Notes: generated by a model not told the origin, from the sequence alone. Shown: positions 17,014-26,305, counted from the stretch's first letter. The stretch: 60,423 bases of DNA from an uncultured Lachnospiraceae bacterium (GCA_945949085.1 CAMFDJ010000020.1:1-60423), one strand, 5' to 3'. Numbers and translations are program-made.

Positions 17014-17844
17014 TCAGTTTTTGTCACATTTCACATTGATATAGTAGAGCATGAATCCGATAAACATACCCCCTAACAGATTTCCGAGGGTTACCGGGAT
17101 GAAATTTTTCAGTGTTCCAATGATATTGAGAGAATTAAGCTGCTGCGCATTGATGCCATACAATTCCTGTGCCTTTGCAACATACAGAGGGTTGGATTTT
17201 GCCAGGATGCCAATGGGTATAAAATACATATTTGCGACAATATGCTCAAAACCGTCGGTTACAAAAACAAGGATGGGAAACCAGGTAGCCATAATCTTGC
17301 CGGCAACCTCTTTGGCGGCGGCACCCTTTAGGATTGCCATACAGACTAAAAAATTGCACAGAAGCCCGGAGGCCACTCCCCGAAGAGGCGTGATATGTAC
17401 CTTGTCAACTGCCACCTTGAGGGTGTATGCCCCCAGTGCACCACCGCTGATATCCAGATTGCCGCTATAATAAATCAGAACATCCATAATGAGTGCGCCT
17501 GCCAGATTTGAAAAAAATACGATGACAAGGTTTCGGATAAAAAGTGAGGCCGGGATACGTTTGTCAAGGGCTGCCATGACCATAAGACAGTTGCCTGTAA
17601 ATAATTCTCCGCCGACCAATACAATCATCAAAAGACCAATTGGAAAAACAGCGCCGGCTAAAACTCTTGCCAGACCCACGTTTGAGATGCTGTGGACGGC
17701 GGTATTAGCGGTAACACCACCTGCTGCGATAAACATTCCGGCAAGAATCCCTAAGGCAATCATCTTTGAACGTTTTAAATTTGCCTTATGAACGGCACCA
17801 CTCATATTGTTATCTATAATTTCCTTTGGTGAATGGATCTGCAT
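17014..17844 (-). CDS. Formate/nitrite transporter (FNT) family channel
   Basis: 276 residues. A pentameric six-helix membrane channel carrying formate, nitrite, hydrosulfide or similar small anions. Recognisable FNT segments are GLARVLAGAVFPIGLLMIV, GGELFTGNC, and VRKLNL-type loops replaced here by RNLVIVFFSNLAGAL; the C-terminal half holds GFEHIVANMYFIP and PVTLGNLLGG. The start at 17844 follows AAGGAAAGGA; the frame is open a further 49 codons upstream but these are not family-like. A second FNT paralogue lies at 35941-36777, also on the minus strand. Confidence 0.9.
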   Translation of the reverse strand: MQIHSPKEIIDNNMSGAVHKANLKRSKMIALGILAGMFIAAGGVTANTAVHSISNVGLARVLAGAVFPIGLLMIVLVGGELFTGNCLMVMAALDKRIPASLFIRNLVIVFFSNLAGALIMDVLIYYSGNLDISGGALGAYTLKVAVDKVHITPLRGVASGLLCNFLVCMAILKGAAAKEVAGKIMATWFPILVFVTDGFEHIVANMYFIPIGILAKSNPLYVAKAQELYGINAQQLNSLNIIGTLKNFIPVTLGNLLGGMFIGFMLYYINVKCDKN

Positions 17845-18004
17845 GACGCTTCTGTTTCCTTTCCTTAGATTCCGACGGGCAATGCGACAGAAGAATATGT
17901 CTGCATATCCATTTTGCAAACACCACTGCCATGTGGATGACCGCCAGAAAAGTGTTTTATTAAGTTTATAGGATGAAGCTCTTTTTATCAAAGGAGGTAA
18001 TCAG

Positions 18005-18415
18005 ATGGATTTAGCAACAATGATTCGTTTGTCTGGAAAAGCATATGCAGTAGCAGAGAATGAGCAGATAAAATGGAGAGATAAAATTTTTGAGGAACAG
18101 CCGTATCTTGCAAATGTATATCCGGGAGATACAAGAAGTATTGGAATTATTTTTTGTATTGATAAGGCAGAAATCGAGTATTTTAATCTTGGCGTCAATC
18201 CGATATTTCGGGAGACATACTGCTTAGGAGATGTTAAACTGAAAGAAAAAGGATACTTCATAACAGAAAGCTGCATTGGTTGCGGAACCTGCAAGAAAAT
18301 GTGTCCACAGAGGTGTATTGATGAAGGCTCACCTTTTTCTATTAGGCAGAACAATTGCTTGCACTGCGGAAACTGTTATGAAAACTGTCCGGTAAAAGCC
18401 ATTGAAAGAAGATGA
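18005..18415 (+). CDS. Short flavin-oxidase-like/4Fe-4S ferredoxin fusion
   Basis: 136 residues. The C-terminal half holds two 4Fe-4S motifs, CIGCGTCKKMCP near residue 91 and CLHCGNCYENCP near 118. The N-terminal 75 residues resemble the second half of a pyridoxamine-phosphate-oxidase-like flavin barrel (IRLSGKAYAV, then EQPYLANVYPG), so the first half of that domain may be missing; this is a visual judgement. The ATG follows a full AAAGGAGG, suggesting it is expressed as it stands. The macrodomain gene starts five bases after its stop, so it is part of the ADP-ribose unit. Confidence 0.72.
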   Translation: MDLATMIRLSGKAYAVAENEQIKWRDKIFEEQPYLANVYPGDTRSIGIIFCIDKAEIEYFNLGVNPIFRETYCLGDVKLKEKGYFITESCIGCGTCKKMCPQRCIDEGSPFSIRQNNCLHCGNCYENCPVKAIERR

Positions 18416-18419
18416 AGAG

Positions 18420-19193
18420 ATGAATCAGAATGAAAAGCGCCTGTTTCTAATTAAGAGATTATTGAAAGAGCAGCCCGGATACAGACGGGTACAGATACCT
18501 GCCGATATTGATGAGCAGAAAACTATGCTTCGATCTCTTATGAATATTAGAATGCCCGGCAACATTGATGATGAATTTATAAGTGTTCAAGACGAATATT
18601 TACTACAGGTCAATGTAGAAAAGGGTGTTGTTACACTTTCGGATATGGAAGAGATACAGCCGGATATCTATATCTGGAAGGGGGATATCACAAGGCTTAA
18701 GGTTGGAGCAATTGTAAATGCTGCAAATAGCGGTATGACAGGATGCTATCAACCGTGTCATAATTGTATTGATAACTGCATTCATACATATGCCGGAATC
18801 CAGTTGAGGCTTACATGTGCCAAAATCATGGAAGAGCAAGGATATGAAGAACCAACCGGTCAGGCAAAGATTACGCCGGCCTACAATCTTCCCTGTGATT
18901 ATGTGATTCATACGGTAGGACCAATTGTGCAGGGGAAATTGACCAAGGAGCATGAGGAGCTATTGGCATCATGCTATCAGTCATGTCTTGAAATTGCGGA
19001 TGAAAATGGAGTGGAGTCCATTGCATTTTGTTGTATTTCAACAGGGGTTTTTATGTTTCCCAATAAAAGAGCAGCAGAGATCGCTGTGAAAACGATGAGA
19101 GAATATAAAGAGAAAACAGGCAGTTCTATCAAGGTGATCTTTAATGTGTTCAAGGATTTGGATGAAGAAATCTATGAGGAACTGTTGAGATAG
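18420..19193 (+). CDS. Zinc-type macrodomain ADP-ribosyl hydrolase
   Basis: 257 residues. An N-terminal helical extension of about 80 residues precedes the macrodomain, which begins WKGDITRLKVGAIVNAANSG near residue 85. The following CHNCIDNCIHTYAG carries Cys and His typical of the zinc-dependent macrodomains associated with class M sirtuins; ISTGVFMFP near 205 is the substrate-binding loop. It removes ADP-ribose from proteins. The start at 18420 is the first ATG after the upstream stop and has only a GAAGA-like ribosome site, so translation is probably coupled. The sirtuin gene follows after six bases. Confidence 0.92.
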   Translation: MNQNEKRLFLIKRLLKEQPGYRRVQIPADIDEQKTMLRSLMNIRMPGNIDDEFISVQDEYLLQVNVEKGVVTLSDMEEIQPDIYIWKGDITRLKVGAIVNAANSGMTGCYQPCHNCIDNCIHTYAGIQLRLTCAKIMEEQGYEEPTGQAKITPAYNLPCDYVIHTVGPIVQGKLTKEHEELLASCYQSCLEIADENGVESIAFCCISTGVFMFPNKRAAEIAVKTMREYKEKTGSSIKVIFNVFKDLDEEIYEELLR

Positions 19194-19199
19194 AAGGTG

Positions 19200-20171
19200 A
19201 TGCTTGTGAAACTGACGAAGATTTCAAATCAGAAAATTACATTTGAATCCTTTCTTTGCGGAACACCTGCAAGGGATTACATCTATCAGGATACTGATTA
19301 CAAGAAACAGGTAAGCGATGCTGCTAAAATGATTCATGATGCAGAGTATGTGCTGATTGGAGCCGGTGCCGGAATGAGTACGGCTGCCGGAGCAAAGTAT
19401 GGAGGCAACTTCTTTGTAGAGAATTTTGGAGAGTTTCAGGAGAAATACGGAAAAGGTCCGTACATGCAGGATATGTACTTTGCAGGTTTCTATCCGTTCC
19501 CTGACGAGGAAAGCTATTGGGGATATTGGTCGAAACAAGCAATGCTTGGGGGAATCAATCTTGATGTGACTCCACTTCACAGACTGCTTTTGGAATCGTT
19601 ATCCGATAAGAAGATATTTGTATTAAGCACCAATGCGGATGGTCAGTTTGTAAAAGCAGGGCTGCCGGTTGAAAAAATCTTCTGTACGCAGGGAGATTAT
19701 TTCCATATCCAATGTGGCAAAGGCTGTCATGATAGAATTTATGATGCGGTCGAGTTATTTCATCAGATGGATCAGGCAAGAGTTGACTGTAAGATTCCAT
19801 CCTCTATGGTGCCGAAATGTCCTGTCTGCGGCGGACCGATGGACATGAATTTACGCAAGGATGATTACTTTGTCCAGGATGCCGGCTGGTATGAGGCAGA
19901 AGAAAGATTTTCTGATTTTCTGTCAGAGGCAATAGATAAGAAGCTGGTTCTTCTGGAACTTGGTGTGGGATTCAATACACCGACAATTATACGGTTTCCA
20001 TTTGAAAAACTGGTAAGAGAACATGATACGATAAGTCTGATCAGACTGAATCTGGATCAGGCAATTGTGCCGGAAAGTTTTGGTAACAGAGCAGTAGGTA
20101 TCAATGCGGATATGGCAGAGAGTATCAGGGATATTGCAAAGGAAGTGAAGCAGATTTCATATTTTCTGTGA
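19200..20171 (+). CDS. Class M sirtuin (SirTM), protein ADP-ribosyltransferase
   Basis: 323 residues. Sirtuin features are GAGAGMSTAAG near residue 53, STNADGQFVKAG near 142, and a zinc ribbon CGKGC/CPVC near 171 and 206. In ordinary deacetylase sirtuins the catalytic HG motif holds a histidine; here it reads TQGDYF, with Gln in that place, as known for SirTM enzymes that ADP-ribosylate proteins using NAD+. It is six bases after the macrodomain hydrolase that would reverse the mark. GTG at 19206 is an alternative start with better spacing to GAAGG. The usual lipoyl-carrier (GcvH-L) and ligase partners are not adjacent. Confidence 0.93.
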   Translation: MLVKLTKISNQKITFESFLCGTPARDYIYQDTDYKKQVSDAAKMIHDAEYVLIGAGAGMSTAAGAKYGGNFFVENFGEFQEKYGKGPYMQDMYFAGFYPFPDEESYWGYWSKQAMLGGINLDVTPLHRLLLESLSDKKIFVLSTNADGQFVKAGLPVEKIFCTQGDYFHIQCGKGCHDRIYDAVELFHQMDQARVDCKIPSSMVPKCPVCGGPMDMNLRKDDYFVQDAGWYEAEERFSDFLSEAIDKKLVLLELGVGFNTPTIIRFPFEKLVREHDTISLIRLNLDQAIVPESFGNRAVGINADMAESIRDIAKEVKQISYFL

Positions 20172-20184
20172 GTGAGCAGAGAAG

Positions 20185-20260
20185 AGCCTGCGCATGATGT
20201 AAAAATCATGAGGGAGAGTCTCAAATCCTTGCTGCCAGGCAGGGGTATGGGGCTTTTCCT
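20185..20260 (+). terminator. Possible branched terminator after the sirtuin gene
   Basis: AGCC at 20185 can pair with GGCT at 20251. Inside lie CATGAT/ATCATG (20193-20210) and CTGCC/GGCAG (20232-20242) hairpins. The structure ends in GGGGCTTTTCCTTTT. It is less regular than the other terminators in the window. Confidence 0.4.
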
Positions 20261-20280
20261 TTTCGGAGAAGATTTCTCGG

Positions 20281-20308
20281 TTGAATTAAATGGATAATTT
20301 GCTATAAT
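20281..20308 (+). promoter_or_regulatory. Promoter of the first MarR gene
   Basis: TTGAAT at 20281-20286 and a perfect TATAAT at 20303-20308 are separated by 16 bases. The MarR start follows 26 bases later. Confidence 0.6.
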
Positions 20309-20334
20309 GATTGCAAAAAAGGGATGAAGGAAAC

Positions 20335-20763
20335 ATGAATATTGAAAAAAATCTGAGGGGCGGAAAATTCAAGCGACTTCTTGAAAACGCGATGGTGGAT
20401 GCAAAAAACAAAACAAATCTGAACAGACTGGAGCTGGAGATCATTTATCTCTTATCCCATTATGACGAGATATCGACACTGACAGACATCTGTCAATACA
20501 CCCAGATGAACAAAGGCCATATGTCTACCACTCTGGATAATCTTGTAAAAAAAGGCTATGTAGTCTGCAGGAGAGATGAGAAGGATCGCAGATATGTAAA
20601 ATATGAGTTGACAGATGCATCGGAACAGATCTGCAGGGAGATGGAGACTCTCTGGTCAGAAATCACTTCTAAAGTGGTGGAGGGTATTGATGAGGAAGAT
20701 CTGGCAGTGTTTAACCGTGTATCTGAGCAGATCAGCCAAAATATTGACAAATTATTGCAATAA
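20335..20763 (+). CDS. MarR-family transcriptional regulator
   Basis: 142 residues. The winged helix spans about residues 30-100, with LTDICQYTQMNKGHMSTTLD and the wing VVCRRDEKDRRYVKYELTD, a typical MarR D-x-R-D-x-R wing. The ATG at 20335 follows GAAGGA. It has its own promoter and stands 191 bases upstream of groES, whose promoter region contains additional dyads besides CIRCE; the MarR protein is a candidate binder (inference). The ligand is unknown. Confidence 0.9.
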   Translation: MNIEKNLRGGKFKRLLENAMVDAKNKTNLNRLELEIIYLLSHYDEISTLTDICQYTQMNKGHMSTTLDNLVKKGYVVCRRDEKDRRYVKYELTDASEQICREMETLWSEITSKVVEGIDEEDLAVFNRVSEQISQNIDKLLQ

Positions 20764-20801
20764 ATAATGCAATAAATAATTGTAAATCATCGAAAAAAGT
20801 G

Positions 20802-20931
20802 TTGACATCCGGTTTTGACGTGCTATAATCATTTTTAAACAAACGGTTTGGAAACAAACTAATTATATATGCTTCCATGGAAGCGTATATTTTTTACAAA
20901 TGCACTGGCACTCACAAAACGAGAGCGCTAA
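20802..20931 (+). promoter_or_regulatory. groESL promoter with CIRCE-like operator and two further dyads
   Basis: TTGACA at 20802-20807, 16-base spacer, TATAAT at 20824-20829. Downstream come CAAAC-G-GTTTG (20840-20850), the perfect palindrome GCTTCCATGGAAGC (20871-20884) and a CIRCE-like element: CTGGCACTC (20905-20913), exactly nine bases, then GAGCGCTAA (20923-20931). CIRCE is the HrcA operator; this copy differs from the consensus TTAGCACTC-N9-GAGTGCTAA at three positions. All three lie in the transcribed leader. Confidence 0.8.
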
Positions 20932-20954
20932 CAAAAAGGAAAGAGGTAATGATT

Positions 20955-21239
20955 ATGCAATTAAAACCGTTAGCAGATCGTGTTGTTTTGAAACAACAGG
21001 AAGTGGAAGAAAAAACCAGTTCTGGTATCATATTGCCGGACAGTGCAAAAGAGAAACCGCAGACAGCGGTGGTCATTGCAGTGGGACTCGGAACTGAAAA
21101 GGATGGCAAACGGGTGGAAATGCAGGTTAAGGCAGGTGATCAGGTGATTTACTCCCAGTACTCCGGGACTGAGGTCAAGCTGGAGGATGAGGAATACATC
21201 ATCGTATCACAGTCAGATATTATTGCAATTGTGGAATAG
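20955..21239 (+). CDS. groES: Co-chaperonin GroES
   Basis: 94 residues, the standard length. Heptameric lid of the GroEL folding chamber. The N terminus MQLKPLADRVVLKQQEVEEK, the mobile loop TSSGIILPDSAKEKP and the C-terminal YIIVSQSDIIAIVE are conserved GroES features. The start at 20955 matches the family N terminus and has GAGG at eight bases; the ATG at 20949 is too near the ribosome site. It is cotranscribed with groEL, 45 bases downstream. Confidence 0.98.
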   Translation: MQLKPLADRVVLKQQEVEEKTSSGIILPDSAKEKPQTAVVIAVGLGTEKDGKRVEMQVKAGDQVIYSQYSGTEVKLEDEEYIIVSQSDIIAIVE

Positions 21240-22898
<1,659 letters not shown>

Positions 22899-22920
22899 AA
22901 TAAGGCCATTCTGTCTCATT

Positions 22921-22954
22921 AGGGGAAGCGACAAACCGTTGCTTCCCCTGTTTT
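22921..22954 (+). terminator. groESL terminator
   Basis: A 12-base arm AGGGGAAGCGAC at 22921-22932 pairs with 22938-22949 (one G-U) around a five-base loop, then TTTT at 22951-22954. Confidence 0.9.
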
Positions 22955-22971
22955 ATAGCACGAGGAAGGAA

Positions 22972-23085
22972 AATGAGCACGAGCGGAGCGAGTATTCATT
23001 TTCACCCGAGTGCATACGAGTAATTCGTAGAGGTGCGAAGCACCGGCTGGCGCGAAGCGACAGGAATTACGAGTAGAAGAGGAAG
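22972..23085 (+). repeat. REP-like cluster of small GAA-loop hairpins
   Basis: Several very short hairpins sit in about 110 bases: GGTGC-GAA-GCACC near 23030, GCGC-GAA-GCG near 23051, and an enclosing GTAATTC/GAATTAC pair. The composition is far more structured than coding DNA nearby. A similar style of triloop hairpins occurs at 55828-55990. Probably a repetitive extragenic palindrome family; it lies between the groESL terminator and the second MarR gene. Confidence 0.55.
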
Positions 23086-23101
23086 GAAAAGGAGGATCAA
23101 A

Positions 23102-23605
23102 ATGTCAAACACCGACCAGACAGATATCATCAAATTATCCAATGAACTGACCTATCAAAGGCATTTATTCAATCGGGAGTATCGGAAAGATGTCTTTATG
23201 AAGATGAGTATTCCCGAATATATCGCATTACAGTATATTGCTTTGGAGGAGGCATCCAATATTTATTCGGGGCGCACTTATCTGAAGGATTTGGCGGATA
23301 AGCTTCAGATGACAATGCGGCAGACGTCCAAAATGGTAGAAAAGCTCCGGGATGACGGATATGTGGTATGGTCTCATGATGGAAACGGCAGTGCGGGAAC
23401 CTATGTGACGATCACAGACAGCGGACAAGCCATGCTACAGAGTCAGGAGGAAATACTCAAGAAATATTACGGGAGAGTATTTGAAAAATTCGGAAAAGAT
23501 AACCTGATTCTGCTGTTGCAGCTGATGAAGCAGCTGGAGACTGTCATGAGCAGTGAGATGGAGAACCTGGAGGTGGAGAAACATGATGAAGGAGCAGATG
23601 AATGA
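23102..23605 (+). CDS. MarR-family transcriptional regulator (citrate synthase-linked)
   Basis: 167 residues. Winged helix at about residues 35-110, including YLKDLADKLQMTMRQTSKMV and a wing ending TYVTITDSG. AAAGGAGG precedes the ATG. The last 23 bases overlap the start of the citrate synthase gene, so the two are translationally coupled and probably functionally linked. A longer C-terminal helix than the first MarR protein gives a different dimer surface. Ligand unknown. Confidence 0.88.
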   Translation: MSNTDQTDIIKLSNELTYQRHLFNREYRKDVFMKMSIPEYIALQYIALEEASNIYSGRTYLKDLADKLQMTMRQTSKMVEKLRDDGYVVWSHDGNGSAGTYVTITDSGQAMLQSQEEILKKYYGRVFEKFGKDNLILLLQLMKQLETVMSSEMENLEVEKHDEGADE

Positions 23606-24920
23606 GTATGTCAGTCAGTTGGAAGGGGTTTGCATCAAAAATGATAATATTGCACCGCGTTTGTTTGAAGAGTATGGCGTCAATCAGGGGCTTCGCGATG
23701 AGAACGGGAAAGGTGTTCTCACCGGACTTACCAATATTTCAAAGATTGTGTCTTCAAAAATTGTGGATAATCAAAAGGTATCCTGTGATGGTGAACTGTG
23801 GTATCGAGGCTATCGGGTGGAGGATCTGATTTCGCATCTGGGAGAAAATGAGTTTGGATTTGAGAAAATAGCATACCTCCTTCTGATGGGAGAAATGCCG
23901 GATGAAAGGCAGGAGGCTGATTTCAAGAATCTCATCGGAGAATACAGAATGCTGCCGACTAATTTCACGCGGGATGTCATTATGAAGGCACCTTCTGAAG
24001 ATATCATGAATTCCATGACCAGAAGTATTCTTACGCTGGCATCTTACGATAAACAGGCAAAGAATCCGAGCGTGGGCAATTCGCTGCGTCAGTGCATACA
24101 GCTCATCAGCGAGTTTCCCCTGCTGGCAGTATATGGATACAATGCTTATAATCATTATGAAAGGAACGAAAGCATGTACATCCATCACCCTGATCCGCAG
24201 CTTTCCACAGCGGAAAATATCCTGATGATGATGAGACCGGATCAAAGATATACCGCTACGGAAGCCAAAGTTTTGGATACGGCACTCATTTTGCATATGG
24301 AGCACGGGGGAGGCAATAATTCCACATTTACAACAAGAGTCGTCACCTCATCCGGATCTGATACCTATTCCACGATGGCAGCCGCGATGTGTTCCCTAAA
24401 AGGACCAAAACACGGCGGAGCCAACATTAAGGTCATGGAAATGATGGATGATATTCGCAGGCATGTGAAGGATTATTCCGATCAGGATGAGATCGAGGCA
24501 TATTTGCGAAAGATTGTAGACAGGGAAGCGTTTGACAAAAAAGGTCTGATCTATGGAATGGGACATGCCGTTTATTCGATTTCCGATCCGAGAGAAAGAG
24601 TGTTTAAAGAATATGTCAAACAGCTGGCAGAAGAAAAACAAAGACAGGAAGATCTGGCGTTATATGAAAATATAGAGATGATTGCGCCTAAGGTCATTGC
24701 AGAAAAAAGACATATCTTTAAGGGCGTCAGTCCGAATGTGGATTTCTACAGCGGATTTGTCTACGACATGCTGGGGATCCCGGTAGAGCTTTATACAGCG
24801 ATGTTTGCAACAGCAAGAATTGTTGGTTGGAGCGCCCATCGAATAGAAGAAATGATCTGTGCGGACAAAATAATCCGGCCGGCATATATGAGCGTGATGG
24901 AAGAAAAAAGTCTCGATTAA
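23583..24920 (+). CDS. gltA: Citrate synthase
   Basis: 445 residues. Condenses acetyl-CoA with oxaloacetate to citrate, giving the oxidative arm of the incomplete TCA pathway towards 2-oxoglutarate and glutamate. HGGGNNSTF near residue 240 and GMGHAVYSISDPR near 324 carry the catalytic histidines, and NVDFYSG near 384 the catalytic Asp. The start at 23583 follows GGAGGTGG, inside the 3' end of the MarR gene. The N-terminal extension of about 60 residues is typical of the gram-positive/2-methylcitrate-like group, so 2-methylcitrate activity cannot be excluded. A terminator overlaps the stop codon. Confidence 0.93.
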   Translation: MMKEQMNEYVSQLEGVCIKNDNIAPRLFEEYGVNQGLRDENGKGVLTGLTNISKIVSSKIVDNQKVSCDGELWYRGYRVEDLISHLGENEFGFEKIAYLLLMGEMPDERQEADFKNLIGEYRMLPTNFTRDVIMKAPSEDIMNSMTRSILTLASYDKQAKNPSVGNSLRQCIQLISEFPLLAVYGYNAYNHYERNESMYIHHPDPQLSTAENILMMMRPDQRYTATEAKVLDTALILHMEHGGGNNSTFTTRVVTSSGSDTYSTMAAAMCSLKGPKHGGANIKVMEMMDDIRRHVKDYSDQDEIEAYLRKIVDREAFDKKGLIYGMGHAVYSISDPRERVFKEYVKQLAEEKQRQEDLALYENIEMIAPKVIAEKRHIFKGVSPNVDFYSGFVYDMLGIPVELYTAMFATARIVGWSAHRIEEMICADKIIRPAYMSVMEEKSLD

Positions 24921-24932
24921 GAGGCTTTTTTC
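24903..24932 (+). terminator. Terminator overlapping the citrate synthase stop codon
   Basis: The arm at 24903-24914 pairs with 24921-24932 (one G-U) around a six-base loop that contains the TAA stop at 24918-24920. The right arm ends in six T. Confidence 0.88.
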
Positions 24933-25069
24933 ATTTTTGGAAAGATGCTACAATAAACATGACATACAGTTGGCATGTTTTAATGATATGCTTAGACAGG
25001 AAGTGAAAAAGGAAGCCCATTGGAAACGTGACAGGAATTTACGGGATATAGTATAGGGGAGGTAATGCA

Positions 25070-25423
25070 ATGAAGAAATGGTATGACGAGGAATATGAAT
25101 TTGAGATAGAAGTTACCGGTTTTCTGCGGGGAGACCATACGGAGCATTATTGCAGGAACGGAGAAGAGGTCGGTGACAAATACACCTGCACTTACGGGTG
25201 TCCGGTAAATCAGGACGGACAGGGTATCTGTTCCAAGACGATGATGCTGCTGTATCCGCTGATGGAAGCAATCAGAAGCGGCGGCGATCTTGAAAATCTT
25301 GGAGGTAGCGGGAAATATGTGAAGGATATTGTATGCCCGGACGGATGTGTAATGTTTAGATTGACAGCTACGCCGCTTGGGAATGAGAACTTCCACAAGG
25401 GTGGATTCTGGAAGGAGCAGTAG
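25070..25423 (+). CDS. TIGR04076-family small cysteine-rich protein
   Basis: 117 residues. The layout of conserved cysteines (HYCRNGEEVG, then TYGCPVN, GICSKTM, and VCPDGCVMFRLT) and the aromatic C terminus match the uncharacterised TIGR04076 family, common in anaerobes. The cysteines suggest metal or Fe-S binding but this is not established. AGGGGAGG lies nine bases before the ATG. The HAD gene follows on the same strand after 97 bases. Function unknown. Confidence 0.78.
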   Translation: MKKWYDEEYEFEIEVTGFLRGDHTEHYCRNGEEVGDKYTCTYGCPVNQDGQGICSKTMMLLYPLMEAIRSGGDLENLGGSGKYVKDIVCPDGCVMFRLTATPLGNENFHKGGFWKEQ

Positions 25424-25520
25424 GGATGGCTTTTTACCATTTCCGCCGACTGTTGTAAAATGATATGTTGTAGGGTAAAATACAGAATCATAGGTATCAT
25501 GGACAGAACAGGAGGCAGCA

Positions 25521-26207
25521 GTGAAAAAAGGACTTATTTTTGATATGGACGGAACCTTGTGGGATTCCGCCCAAAATGTGGCTAAGGCATGGGACGAAAT
25601 CGTCAAGAAAAACGGATATGCAGATCATGGCATTACCACGGAGGATGTAAAGTCTGTGATGGGCTTGACGATGGACCGCATAGCAGACAGGTTGTTTGAC
25701 TATCTGGAAAAAGAAAAACGCATGCAATTGCTGAATGAATGCTGCGCAGCGGAAAATGACTACCTGCGCGCACATGGCGGTATTCTCTATCCGCAGCTTG
25801 TGGAAACGCTTGAAAAGCTAAGAGTGCAGGGGTATCATCTGTATATTGTCAGCAACTGTCAGAAAGGCTATATTGAAGCCTTTTTGGAGCATTATGGTTT
25901 TGGCTATCTGTTTGATGATATCGAATGCTACGGCAATAACCTGAAGGAAAAAGGGGACAATATAGCCTTGGTGGCCTCAAGGAATCACTTGGACAAGGCC
26001 TATTATGTGGGAGATATCCAGGGAGATTATGATGCCAGCAGTAAAGCAGGTACGGCGTTTATCCATGCGGCATACGGATTCGGCAGCGTGAAAGAGGATG
26101 TACCGAGGATCGAGAGGCTGGCTGACCTGACAGAGCTCATGATGCGGCTGGACCAATCAGGAAATTGCCCTGCATATGGGCTTGTCCGTCAATACAGTGA
26201 AGCATGA
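25521..26207 (+). CDS. HAD-superfamily hydrolase (phosphoglycolate phosphatase-like)
   Basis: 228 residues. Motif I is FDMDGTLWDS near residues 7-16 (Asp nucleophile), motif II VSNCQKG near 112, motif III Lys near 133, and motif IV YVGDIQGDYDA near 158. A helical cap domain lies between motifs I and II, as in PGP-type phosphatases. The start is GTG with AGGAGG upstream. The last 18 or so residues do not look like a HAD C terminus: from 26152 on, another frame encodes part of a LuxR-type HTH, so the 3' end has been rearranged. The catalytic core appears intact. Confidence 0.88.
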   Translation: MKKGLIFDMDGTLWDSAQNVAKAWDEIVKKNGYADHGITTEDVKSVMGLTMDRIADRLFDYLEKEKRMQLLNECCAAENDYLRAHGGILYPQLVETLEKLRVQGYHLYIVSNCQKGYIEAFLEHYGFGYLFDDIECYGNNLKEKGDNIALVASRNHLDKAYYVGDIQGDYDASSKAGTAFIHAAYGFGSVKEDVPRIERLADLTELMMRLDQSGNCPAYGLVRQYSEA

Positions 26208-26277
26208 TGTCTCAGATATTCTGGAGAAGCTTCACATCGATAAGAGAGAAAAGATAAAGGATTTTGTGACGCAGTAA
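26152..26277 (+). pseudogene. Remnant of a LuxR-type (GerE) helix-turn-helix domain
   Basis: Read in the +1 frame relative to the HAD gene, these bases encode TNQEIALHMGLSVNTVKHDV and then SDILEKLHIDKREK to a TAA at 26275-26277. This is the second half of a LuxR/NarL-family DNA-binding domain, including the recognition helix, without its first helix or any receiver domain. It overlaps the last 56 bases of the HAD gene. It looks like the 3' scar of a deleted response-regulator gene. A one-base deletion near 26150 would fuse it in frame to the HAD protein, so a frameshifted fusion is the alternative. Confidence 0.75.
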
Positions 26278-26305
26278 TGTGCGAGACAGAAAAGTGAATA
26301 AAAAG

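Noticed and set aside
19200..20171. Assignment as an ordinary CobB-type deacetylase sirtuin
   Set aside because: The catalytic HG motif reads QG and the gene is paired with a zinc macrodomain gene, both marks of class M sirtuins.
26152..26277. Treating the LuxR-like segment as a functional small gene
   Set aside because: It lacks the first HTH helix, a start codon with ribosome site, and a receiver domain.
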